Shown here: piece after piece, positions 7,808 to 15,334 of the stretch
How positions within the stretch are numbered: the first letter of the stretch is position 1
How the letters are laid out: each line of letters opens with the position of its first letter
Source of the DNA: JBBSOK01 sp965219125
GTDB taxonomy: Bacteria > Bacteroidota > Bacteroidia > Flavobacteriales > Flavobacteriaceae
Assembly (NCBI GenBank): GCA_965219125.1
Contig: CBDCMO010000001.1
Location: 62,001 to 126,000, forward strand
Length of the DNA: 64,000 bases
Direction: 5' to 3'
Notes under the pieces: model-generated
Told to the model about the DNA's origin: nothing
Seen by the model: the letters and a program-made list of their open reading frames with translations, nothing else
The model's database searches: none
Program-made: the position numbers and the translations under genes

Positions 7808-9016
7808 TTAACTTATTACAAGTTTGCTTAACCAGATTAATCCAGAAGTGTCTTTCTCTGTTGCGGCTATATTTTTCTTATAACTATATCCTATACTATT
7901 TTGAAAATACTTCATAAGATCAATTTCACCTTTTACGGGGTGATTTGGCTGAGATGATAAAACGCTTTGTGTAAAAAGCGTTGTTGATCCTTTATGTTCT
8001 TTTGAATAGGTGTGTCCTCCATAATATTTTAAGATTTCATGACCAATTTCATGTGCAGCTGTCTCTTTATAATCTTCAACTGAATGTATTTCATTTTCAA
8101 AAAACCATCCATTTGTATATTTTAAAAACCCTGTATTATAAAATAATATTCTTGATAATTCCCAATTTCTAGACCTACCTGGTTTTTTATTTGTTATATA
8201 GGTTATTTCTGGTGAACTCATTGAATTATTGACATCATTTACAGCATGTATAAATACTTCAAACTCTTCCCCATTTATTTTTAATTTTTTAGCTACAGAA
8301 TGATTATGATTTCTACCCCAATGATATTCTAAACCTTTTAGTGCCAAAGATTTTAAACTTTCAAAAGTTTTTGTACGTTTTTTTATTGGTTTTTCCCCAC
8401 TACTTTTTAAAACAGCATCTGGAATATCATCCCAAGGACATTGGGTGACTGCAACACGAAATTTAGGATCGGGATCAATATCTCTTTCAAAGCACTTAAT
8501 ACCTTGTGCTCCGCCATCCGTAAAATTTACTCGAAGGGTTACATCAACAATTTTTGTATTGATGTTAATTTTTACATCAACCCAATTTACTTCATTATAT
8601 TCACAGTTAAATTCTTCACTTTCTGATGTTTTTTGTTTTCCGTTTAAAAATCCTGTTATTTTATATTGTAAAGTACCAGATGTGAACACGGTACTATCAT
8701 ACTCACCATTGCTGTCAAAACCATCCCAGTTTATTGTATGCTTACCAACAGGATATGGCTCATTATTATAATCGTTATTGAAAATTCGATTACCATCACG
8801 CAATATTTCCAATCTCATATTGTCTATTGCATTTCCTATAATCTCAACTTCATAGGGTAAAAGATTATTTTCAGCATTTCCATCAAAACTTGGTATTCCC
8901 AATGGGACGTAAGTGTCTTCTCCAATACGAGTTATAGTGATGTCAAAGTCATCGCTAATTTCTACAAGTCTATCTTTAGCCTTATACTCCCCAAATCTAA
9001 CTTTCACATCCGCCAT
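7808..9016 (-). CDS. Zinc metallopeptidase T6SS effector with MADVKVRFGEY leader
   Basis: The 402-residue protein starts with MADVKVRFGEY, shared with the next effector downstream. Residues 320-335 carry the zinc-peptidase motif AHEIGHEILKYYGGH (His322, Glu323, His326, with His335 a possible third ligand), so a metallopeptidase activity is well supported. The preceding 300 residues include a beta-rich region (about 45-170) resembling a FlgD or Ig-type fold (DGFDSNGEYDSTVF). There is no signal peptide, consistent with injection through the T6SS. The gene is read through a 20-bp overlap with the small ORF 8997-9173 and is followed immediately by a lipoprotein gene. I infer an effector-immunity pair with an envelope or periplasmic target. 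Confidence 0.75.
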   Translation of the reverse strand: MADVKVRFGEYKAKDRLVEISDDFDITITRIGEDTYVPLGIPSFDGNAENNLLPYEVEIIGNAIDNMRLEILRDGNRIFNNDYNNEPYPVGKHTINWDGFDSNGEYDSTVFTSGTLQYKITGFLNGKQKTSESEEFNCEYNEVNWVDVKININTKIVDVTLRVNFTDGGAQGIKCFERDIDPDPKFRVAVTQCPWDDIPDAVLKSSGEKPIKKRTKTFESLKSLALKGLEYHWGRNHNHSVAKKLKINGEEFEVFIHAVNDVNNSMSSPEITYITNKKPGRSRNWELSRILFYNTGFLKYTNGWFFENEIHSVEDYKETAAHEIGHEILKYYGGHTYSKEHKGSTTLFTQSVLSSQPNHPVKGEIDLMKYFQNSIGYSYKKNIAATEKDTSGLIWLSKLVIS

Positions 9017-9059
9017 TGCTAATCACTTTTTTGTTACTTGCCAATGTTATATTGCCATC
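8984..9059 (-). repeat. 76-bp direct repeat at the 5' edge of an effector cassette (copy 2)
   Basis: This is the partner of 7326-7401 (five mismatches). Here the segment lies inside an intact small ORF (8997-9173) and extends into the start of the HEIGH metallopeptidase gene. Confidence 0.8.
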
Positions 9060-9173
9060 GGTAGCATCTATGTTTATTTGGTTGGCATACTTGCTTAATT
9101 TTCCTCCAATAATGGCTTGGTATTTGTTTTTTGCCACTACTTTGTAATTTTTTGCTTGTCTTGTGATAGCCAT
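8997..9173 (-). CDS. 58-residue conserved small protein between vgrG and effector
   Basis: An ATG at 9173, two bases after the vgrG stop codon, opens a 58-codon frame beginning MAITRQAKNYKVVAKNKY and ending KVISNGGCES. It overlaps the first 20 bases of the downstream effector gene in another frame. The second half (INIDATDGNITLASNKKV) resembles the beta-helical repeats at the end of the VgrG tail. Its C-terminal third is also preserved, as a remnant, ahead of the effector at 6327-7358. It may be a free spike-docking peptide, or the N-terminal domain of the effector separated from it by a frame change. Function is not known to me. Confidence 0.65.
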   Translation of the reverse strand: MAITRQAKNYKVVAKNKYQAIIGGKLSKYANQINIDATDGNITLASNKKVISNGGCES

Positions 9174-9175
9174 AA

Positions 9176-11011
9176 TTAAAATAGTTTACTTTTTTCTGCG
9201 CTGTTAATGTCAACTATTTTAGAACTTTGGATAGTCAAATTTTCTTCAGCACTAAAAATCGAAATCTCTTTTGCATATTCATCTGATGTTACAGATTGTC
9301 TGCTAAAGTCTTTGTCTACAAAATCCTTTCTGTTATCGGATACTTCCGTCATATCATTTGCAGCGTTTAAAAGCATATCCTTTCCAGCTACTACTGAAAC
9401 ATTTTTCCCAGCACTTTCAGACAAATTTTCACCCGCACTCATAGAGATGTTCTTGCCGGCAGTTATAGATATGTTTTCACCTGCGTTAATACTAATGTCC
9501 TTGAGAGCATTTATGGTTATAGTTTCGCCTGCAGTGTCAATAATTATAAGATTACCCTTTTTATCGGTAAGTGTAATACTCTCAGACCCATCGTTATCGT
9601 TAAATTCCAAAGTGTGTCCACTACGTGTCCGCATTGCCTTAATATCGTTTTTCTGAGTTTTCCAACTCTGCGGCCTGTGGTTGCTATGATAAAGACTCCC
9701 CATAACATAAGGCCTCTCTGCATTTCCACCCTCAAAGCCAATAAGGACTTCCTCACCATTTTCGGGAATAAAATGAAAACCTTTATCGCCGCCGGAATGT
9801 GGCGTTACAATCCGTAACCAAGGTGTACTGCCGCCAAATTTTTCCTGCCACGGGAACTGTACTTTTATCCTGCCCATTCCATCTGGGTCGGTGTTTTCGG
9901 TCACTACGGCGGTTTGGGTTTCACTTCTTGGAATGGCGTTAAAGTTTGTGTGGGGATACACATCCATCTCGGCGCTTACTGCCTCAAAATGATTTTGATA
10001 GCGGCCGTTTTCGTTCGCGGTGTGGGTTACTTCCGTAATGCGATAGCTGCCGTAATGCTCGTCCGCGCCTATTATCTTAATTACCTTGCCAAGTGCCACG
10101 CCAGGATTATCACTTGTTCCCTTTAGGATTACCTGCCTTTGGTCAGCTGCCTTCTTTTGCTGTTCCACTTGTTTGTCCAACCTGCTCTTTGCCTGTGGGT
10201 CGCTGTAGCCGTTTATGAAAACATTTGTCTCCTTGGCATACATTTTTGCTGATCTTTCACTTGCGAACCCGTTGTAACCGCTACCGTTGGCAACCTCGGA
10301 AGTTTTCTTTTCGTGCTGGTCGTTTACAAGATAATCATTGGTAAAATAGTTGAAGTTATTAGGCTGAGGGTTCAGTTCCATACTAAATTCCTGCAGATCG
10401 TGTCCGTAGGTTAGGGTAGTGGCCTCACCAGAATCTGGCTTGCCGAATATCAATTTTTTTCCATCGTAATAAAACCATTCACTGTATTGGGCAGCCAAAC
10501 GTACTGCGTATTGCCACGAGCTCTCATTGTTCTGCACAGAATAATGTAACGGGGCGGGATTGCTCGGCGCAAATACTGTTTCCAGCATCGATTTGTCATA
10601 GCCAGAAAAGGTCTGGATAAGGATATCCTGAAGGCCAACGTCGTTGAAGGATCCATAATGTGAGCCGTCGTCAGAAATTATCGTGCTGCTGTGACCTCCT
10701 ATTATTACCATATCGCCACCCTTGTGGTTGAAAGCCTTGAGGCTGTTTATTGAGGTTACTATGCCCTTGAACTGTAGTTCCTTATAGCCCGAAAAGCCAC
10801 CCAATGAACTTGCTTGTACAGAGATGGTCTCCCCGAGATAGTTCTTGGTATTCTCAGCAAGGCCGCCGCCGGAGAATTTCTCAAGCACGTCCATTCTGCA
10901 AACCAGTTCAAATTTGTGGTGCGTACCAAGATGTTGGTTTAGGTGAAACTCATGAAATGCCGTAATCGGATTGCCTGCAATGTATATATGTATTTCGCTT
11001 TGTAGTGCCAT
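9176..11011 (-). CDS. tssI: VgrG spike protein TssI (module A)
   Basis: The 611-residue protein has the VgrG layout: an N-terminal gp27-like part, the central conserved region with RTRSGHTLEFND, and a C-terminal beta-helix tail built of short repeats (INAGENIS, ITAGKNIS, MSAGENLS, ESAGKNVS) at about 490-550. It forms the trimeric needle tip on the Hcp tube. It is very similar to the second VgrG (20952-22742) up to about residue 475; after that the tails differ completely. The repeat tail probably docks the cargo encoded directly downstream (small ORF 8997-9173 and the two leader-bearing effectors). Confidence 0.95.
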   Translation of the reverse strand: MALQSEIHIYIAGNPITAFHEFHLNQHLGTHHKFELVCRMDVLEKFSGGGLAENTKNYLGETISVQASSLGGFSGYKELQFKGIVTSINSLKAFNHKGGDMVIIGGHSSTIISDDGSHYGSFNDVGLQDILIQTFSGYDKSMLETVFAPSNPAPLHYSVQNNESSWQYAVRLAAQYSEWFYYDGKKLIFGKPDSGEATTLTYGHDLQEFSMELNPQPNNFNYFTNDYLVNDQHEKKTSEVANGSGYNGFASERSAKMYAKETNVFINGYSDPQAKSRLDKQVEQQKKAADQRQVILKGTSDNPGVALGKVIKIIGADEHYGSYRITEVTHTANENGRYQNHFEAVSAEMDVYPHTNFNAIPRSETQTAVVTENTDPDGMGRIKVQFPWQEKFGGSTPWLRIVTPHSGGDKGFHFIPENGEEVLIGFEGGNAERPYVMGSLYHSNHRPQSWKTQKNDIKAMRTRSGHTLEFNDNDGSESITLTDKKGNLIIIDTAGETITINALKDISINAGENISITAGKNISMSAGENLSESAGKNVSVVAGKDMLLNAANDMTEVSDNRKDFVDKDFSRQSVTSDEYAKEISIFSAEENLTIQSSKIVDINSAEKSKLF

Positions 11012-11052
11012 AATAATTTTTTATAATTCTGTTTTTTTTTAAACTTTATTCA

Positions 11053-11481
11053 TCAAAAGCGAACTCGTTTCCCATATTTATAAATATCAATTGGCTGCCA
11101 ATTCATTTTTTCTTGTTTGTACCAAACTGTAATATAGTCGCCATCTTTTCCCTCCCAAGTTACTTCCTTTAATATAAGACCGGAAGCAAGTTCCTCTTCA
11201 GAAAAAATGTTGCCCAAGTTTGCTCTTAATCCAAATGGTTTAATTCCGTTAAGCGCGAATTCTTTATCTCCAATGGTAAAGCTACATATTTCAACGGCTT
11301 TTTTGTAAGTTGAATTTTTTAAAAACTTAACCGTTAGACTGTCCACAATGCAATTTTGGGTTGAAGGTGTTTTTTGAATATTTGAAGTGAACATATCATC
11401 CTTTTTGTTATCAACGCAGGATAGCCAAATAAAGGGAAAGGTGAATAGCAATAGGATTAAACCTTTTATGACTTTTTTCAT
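11053..11481 (-). CDS. Lipoprotein, candidate immunity to the HEYGH effector
   Basis: I place the start at 11481 (MKKVIKGLILLLFTFPFIW, lipobox LSC), because the earlier ATG at 11508 would add nine residues before the signal peptide and overlap the upstream gene by 20 bp. The mature part is about 120 residues (KFLKNSTYKKAVEICSF ... EVTWEGKDGDYITVWY) with no family I recognise. It starts 7 bp after the stop of the metallopeptidase gene at 11489-12133 and precedes vgrG, so it is best read as the immunity partner of that effector, anchored in the periplasm. Confidence 0.7.
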   Translation of the reverse strand: MKKVIKGLILLLFTFPFIWLSCVDNKKDDMFTSNIQKTPSTQNCIVDSLTVKFLKNSTYKKAVEICSFTIGDKEFALNGIKPFGLRANLGNIFSEEELASGLILKEVTWEGKDGDYITVWYKQEKMNWQPIDIYKYGKRVRF

Positions 11482-11488
11482 ATTCAAA

Positions 11489-12133
11489 TTATTTAAGTAG
11501 GAATGCAAATTTTATTTGGGGAATCATACTGTTAAGAATGGTATTTATATCTCTCACATAACGAGTCCGCAATTCCTCTCCAATGTTCATCATTCCGCGA
11601 AGATCTGCTATGTAAGGACCATCTACAGTATTACCATAATCTTTGCCATAATCATCTGTATAGTAAAATGTGTGGCCGTATTCGTGCTTGAATGTGGTAA
11701 AGCGTATATCTGGCTTTTTGCTGTCTATATTTTCTGACTTCAGATCTGAAGTAATAACGTTTACAATATGGTTGGTTGTATCCACATTGCTGCGATAATA
11801 GGTTCCAGCAGGTACTCTCGTCACGTTTGCCAGCCAATGTTCGTGGCTTAGCACCCATTCAATATCAAACTCTATCTTAAAAATTTTTCTGTGTAAATAT
11901 TTATTAGCCTGCGTTCCATCCATTGAAACGCTAATTGCCTCATATCCATTTCCCCAAGAGTTCCAAATTAATGTATCTGCTTTGTTGTGCCAGTCTCTTT
12001 TTTGCACGTACGACCAAGGTTTTACCTTGCCAGATGTAAGCCAATTATATTTCCAACGTTGCCTAATCACAATAGTATTGCGATCTGGTTCAATATAAAT
12101 ATCCATTGTTTTGGTACGTTTTATATAATTCAT
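11489..12133 (-). CDS. Small zinc metallopeptidase T6SS effector
   Basis: The 214-residue protein has a clear zinc site FKHEYGHTFYYTDDYG (His150, Glu151, His154) and, 30 residues on, DLRGMMNIGEELRTRY, which fits a Met-turn and additional ligands as in metzincin-type peptidases. It has no signal peptide. It lies 11 bp after a tssD gene and just before a lipoprotein gene, matching the second module, where a lysozyme-like protein takes this place. I infer that it rides with the TssD tube or the VgrG and cleaves an envelope protein or peptide. The first nine residues may be dispensable (second ATG at codon 10). Confidence 0.75.
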   Translation of the reverse strand: MNYIKRTKTMDIYIEPDRNTIVIRQRWKYNWLTSGKVKPWSYVQKRDWHNKADTLIWNSWGNGYEAISVSMDGTQANKYLHRKIFKIEFDIEWVLSHEHWLANVTRVPAGTYYRSNVDTTNHIVNVITSDLKSENIDSKKPDIRFTTFKHEYGHTFYYTDDYGKDYGNTVDGPYIADLRGMMNIGEELRTRYVRDINTILNSMIPQIKFAFLLK

Positions 12134-12144
12134 AAAACTCAGGT

Positions 12145-12540
12145 TTACACTTTACTCGGCCAATTGTTCTTGAAGGTTGTACCTTTTACCTTTATCTCCT
12201 CGGCGGATAGAACGAGTGATATCTTCAGTGGCTGGTTGTCCGTTGCGTTGAAACTCTCTGAATATTCAATGCAGTGTGCCCCGCTGAACTCTATTTTTTT
12301 CAGCCCGCTCATGGTATCGCGCCTGTAAAATGTGATGGTTCCCTTCTTGGTCAGGTTCGGCTGGATCACCCATTCAAGGAAATCCGTCTTGGCGGTCCCC
12401 TCTATGAGCAGGCGCAGCTGGCCGCCGCGCGGCTTCTCGCTCGGCCTGCCTGTGTAGTCGGTGCCTTGGGTGAATGTGAAGGAGCAATCCAATAGATTGA
12501 GCTCCTCATCGTCTAGAATGAGTGTTGATAGGAATGACAT
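12145..12540 (-). CDS. tssD: TssD (Hcp) tube protein, module A second copy
   Basis: The 131-residue product starts MSFLSTLILDDEELNLLDCS and belongs to the Bacteroidota TssD family (Hcp-like inner-tube protein that forms hexameric rings). It keeps TGRPSEKPRGGQL and the SFNATDNQPLKI segment. Its copy at 24297-24692 is identical except for three residues close to the C-terminus (KISLVLSAEE here, KIFLIISAEE there). The DNA changes character at 12221: upstream codons are nearly identical to the copy, while the last 25 codons differ at many silent sites. The gene is separated from the first tssD by a strong terminator hairpin. Confidence 0.93.
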   Translation of the reverse strand: MSFLSTLILDDEELNLLDCSFTFTQGTDYTGRPSEKPRGGQLRLLIEGTAKTDFLEWVIQPNLTKKGTITFYRRDTMSGLKKIEFSGAHCIEYSESFNATDNQPLKISLVLSAEEIKVKGTTFKNNWPSKV

Positions 12541-12565
12541 TGGGAACGTTTTTTAAGTGGTTTGT

Positions 12566-12597
12566 AAAAAAAAGGGGGCGCACATTGCGCCCCTTTT
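12566..12597 (-). terminator. Intrinsic terminator between the two tssD genes (module A)
   Basis: On the minus strand the stem AAAAGGGGCGCA / TGCGCCCCC has a three-base loop and is followed by eight T. It lies between the stop of the first tssD (12642) and the start of the second (12540), so most transcripts should end after the first tssD and a minority read into the effector genes. That would give the excess of tube protein a T6SS needs. Confidence 0.85.
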
Positions 12598-12641
12598 GGT
12601 ATTGGGAACATTGCGTTATTTGCAATGTGGTATCTAACGGA

Positions 12642-13031
12642 CTATGCCGGCCAGTCGTTAACGTGCTCTCCGGTGCCCATCGAGATGGAGCGGGCGGAGA
12701 TCACGAGGCTCTCGTTCATCGGGTTGTCGCCTGTACTGTCAAAGTTCTCGATGTACTTTACCATGTAGCCCTCGGTGAACTTCAGTTCCTTGGCGGTCGC
12801 CTCGTTGTCGCGCTTCAGGAACTTTACCGAACCGTCGCGGCGCTCGAAGTTGTTGAACATCCACTCGGCAAGGCTGGTGTCCGCCGTGGACTCTACCGTA
12901 AGCTTTACGCGTCCGCCTCGGGTTACGGAAGATGGTCTTCCGGTTGCGTCAGTTTCCTGGAAAAGATCGTAGCTACAGTTCAGCACGTTGTACTCTCTTC
13001 CACCTACGTTTAATTTTGCTTTAAATGACAT
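12642..13031 (-). CDS. tssD: TssD (Hcp) tube protein, module A first copy
   Basis: The 129-residue product begins MSFKAKLNVGGREYNVLNCS and has the TssD signatures TGRPSSVTRGGRVKL, a central YMVKYIENFDSTGDNP and a C-terminal HVNDWPA. It is identical in protein sequence to the copy at 24794-25183. It is only about one third identical to the second tssD next to it, so each module encodes two distinct tube subunits. As promoter-proximal gene followed by a strong terminator it is probably the abundant tube protein, and the second one a cargo-specific variant. Confidence 0.95.
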   Translation of the reverse strand: MSFKAKLNVGGREYNVLNCSYDLFQETDATGRPSSVTRGGRVKLTVESTADTSLAEWMFNNFERRDGSVKFLKRDNEATAKELKFTEGYMVKYIENFDSTGDNPMNESLVISARSISMGTGEHVNDWPA

Positions 13032-13089
13032 AATATTTGATTTAAGTTAATTAATGGCAATATTGCCTCATAAATATTAAATATTACCG

Positions 13090-13122
13090 AAAGATATAAA
13101 TCTTGAATTAAACAAATGTTAA
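13090..13122 (-). promoter_or_regulatory. Putative promoter of module A tssD
   Basis: On the minus strand TTAACA (13117-13122) is followed after 18 bp by TATATCTTT (13090-13098), ending 59 bp before the tssD start codon. The same arrangement, TTAACA, 18 bp, TAGTACCTTT, occurs at the same distance before the module B tssD although the DNA there is otherwise different. The second element is only a loose match to the Bacteroidota TAnnTTTG. The rest of the 285-bp spacer up to 13316 is AT-rich and shows no gene. Confidence 0.4.
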
Positions 13123-13316
13123 GGTAAGTTTAAAAATGTTCATACATTTTCAAAATACTTTATGAACATCAATAAAATAAAAGGTTTTTAATAATGTTAA
13201 ATTTTTGAAAAATTTATGTTTAATTATTTTGATTGAAACATAAAACTCTCTTTCTTCTACTTCATTGACTTTAAATATACTGTCTCGTTTTTTTCAAAAA
13301 GTCTTCATTTCAAAGT

Positions 13317-14279
13317 TTATTTTATAGGTTGTTCACTTCTCAAATTATAAAAGAAGTCTTCAGTTAAGTCTTCAAATTTTACTTTTCCAAAATCTTTTGT
13401 TGTCCAGATTTTGGTTGGAATTTCTCTGTCGTGGTCTGCTTTGTCGAAATATTCTTCCCCATATTTGTAAAGAAAAATCTCATCGCCTAAAATTTTGAAA
13501 GTGATATAGCTAGAAATTGAGATATAATTACTACACAAATTTTGTTCGACCGTAAAAAAATTATTTTTGGTTTTAATTTGATCGAAACCTTCTGCAATAC
13601 AATTTGAATTGGTTGGGAAAATTATATGGTTGTTGGAAACCCATTCGGTAAAACTATCGTTAGTGCCTTTGTATATTTTTAAAGTCAGATTAAAATGTTT
13701 TTTTTCAAAATCATCATTGCCATTTTGGTCTTCATAAACCTCTATTTTGTCCTTTATGCCGTCTCCGTTTAAATCTACAATTTGTTGATAAACTTGAATA
13801 TCTAAAACTTTTACTATTTTAAGTTGTTCAATACTTATTATCCTGTATGCATTATCTTGTTTTTTTACTGCTACATAAATTTCTTTTTTTACTTGATTAT
13901 CTAAAATGGAAATTAAATAAGTAGAATCCTTATTATCGACCTGTGTAATTTGAATATTTTGTAGCCAATCTATATTATAGTCTTGTGCATTTACAAATGG
14001 ATCATAATCTAGGTTTTCATTACCGAGTTTTTCTAATAATTCTTTAGATACATATTTTTCTTTTAATTGAAGAATATACTTTCTATCAACATTATTTTTA
14101 GCGTTTTCAGAAATATATAGATGATAAAATTCTTTTAAGAAAGTAATAATTTCATTATTTTCTGAATGATTTAAAACTTTTGAGTCTTTTAAATCTAATT
14201 GACTAATTATAGGTTCCTTGTTTTTTTGAATACAGGAAAATACTAAAATTGAAAACAGTATTATGATTGCATTTTTCAT
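13317..14279 (-). CDS. Lipoprotein, possible orphan immunity protein
   Basis: The 320-residue product has a lipoprotein signal (MKNAIIILFSILVFSCIQK). The mature part contains one short calcium-loop-like motif, DLNGDGIKDKIEVYEDQNGN (about residues 168-187), of the kind seen in FG-GAP/VCBS proteins. It is the last gene of module B, downstream of two broken lipoprotein genes and one intact one, with no effector left directly in front of it. I infer an orphan immunity gene kept after loss of its effector; an unrelated lipoprotein is also possible. Confidence 0.65.
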   Translation of the reverse strand: MKNAIIILFSILVFSCIQKNKEPIISQLDLKDSKVLNHSENNEIITFLKEFYHLYISENAKNNVDRKYILQLKEKYVSKELLEKLGNENLDYDPFVNAQDYNIDWLQNIQITQVDNKDSTYLISILDNQVKKEIYVAVKKQDNAYRIISIEQLKIVKVLDIQVYQQIVDLNGDGIKDKIEVYEDQNGNDDFEKKHFNLTLKIYKGTNDSFTEWVSNNHIIFPTNSNCIAEGFDQIKTKNNFFTVEQNLCSNYISISSYITFKILGDEIFLYKYGEEYFDKADHDREIPTKIWTTKDFGKVKFEDLTEDFFYNLRSEQPIK

Positions 14280-14349
14280 TACTCTTTATAAATTTAATTC
14301 ATTGAAAGCAACGTGATAAGTATAGAATTCTCTGCAATTACTAAATTTA

Positions 14350-15334
14350 TTATCCCCCAAAATCTCCGCAATCAACTTTAGAAAATTTTTCGGGGTTTGT
14401 TGTGAAAAAATTCTTTAAATCTGTACCAACATATTTATTTGGAAAGTTACCTTTTACTGTCATTTCATAGATTGGAAAATTCTCAATTTTGGTAAAAGTA
14501 AGATGTAGATTTGAATCTGTAGTTACAGTCATATTACCATTAACCAATTCCATTTTTGTTATTCTAAATACAAAGCGTTTTTCAATTTCTTTTGGGTCAT
14601 CATAATTTACACAGTAATTGAAAATAGTTAATTCATTCTTTTGTTCATCAATATAAAGTGAAGGAGAATTACAATAGCAGATTGTGGAAAAATCTAATCC
14701 AAATTTTTTATACAGATTTTTATTTTTTTTATCAATAAATGCTATGCCAATTAGAGTTTGATTATAAAATTGTATCGAACCACTTGTTATTTTTTTTATC
14801 TAGACTATTTTGAGAAGTTAATATATTTACATAAAATATTGAAAATCCGTCTTTCTCTATTATAAGAAAATCATTCGCCAAAAAAGCATCATCAAAAAAG
14901 GGTTTTAAAATTGATTTTTTTTGATGTGCATTCTTATTTCGGATTGAAGTAATTGAATCTGGAAGACTTTCTTTATAATTTTTGTAAAATAGGTTCTCAT
15001 AATAATCTTTTAAATAGTCTTGCTTGAAATATTTTTGGGCAGCTAATTTATTCGAATAAATTTCTTCATTTCCAATTCCAATAATCTCTATACTTTGAGT
15101 TTCTAATTTGAAAGAAACATTTTCAAAAAAGGTACGGGTAGAATTTATATTCGTCGTATCAAATGATCCTATTGGATAAATTGCACTAAATTTCCATATA
15201 TGTTGACTTGAAGTGTCAATTTCAATTTTTTTTAACTGGTTATCTTTTTCTTGGGCAAAATTAGTCTTGTTTTTGCAAGCCAATATTGTTGCCAAGGCTA
15301 TAAAAAACCAAATGTATTTAACGTGATGAATCAT
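14350..15334 (-). pseudogene. Frameshifted lipoprotein gene (immunity-like)
   Basis: The first part runs from ATG 15334 (MIHHVKYIWFFIALATILAC, lipobox Cys20) to a stop at 14762. A second open frame, shifted by one base, covers 14797 to 14350 without a credible start and reads like normal protein (GSIQFYNQTLIGIAFIDKK ... CYCNSPSLYIDEQKNELTIF). The frames meet at a poly-A run at about 14791-14797 (minus strand AAAAAAA), so a one-base slip there joins them into a roughly 325-residue lipoprotein. The ATG overlaps the TGA of the broken gene upstream (ATGA), so they were once translated in series. A residual ORF at 14350-14553 is probably not a gene of its own. Confidence 0.7.

Larger units (their letters stand above)
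12221..13084 (-). repeat. 864-bp nearly identical tssD-tssD tract (copy A)
   Basis: This tract matches 24373-25236 base for base at a constant offset of 12,152, apart from three substitutions I could find (in the poly-T/C stretch near 12357, near 12376, and near 12946). It covers most of the second tssD, the terminator spacer, the whole first tssD and its leader. Base composition is clearly richer in GC than the surrounding genes. Both edges are sharp: the flanking DNA diverges at once. Confidence 0.95.

Noticed and set aside
12522..13013. A 163-codon plus-strand open frame across the tssD pair, repeated at 24674-25165.
   Set aside because: It is antisense to two well-supported tssD genes and runs across their terminator; its length follows from the GC-rich codon use of the tract.
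14350..14553. A separate 67-residue gene.
   Set aside because: The same frame is open upstream to 14797 with protein-like sequence and joins the lipoprotein frame by a one-base slip, so it is the tail of a pseudogene.
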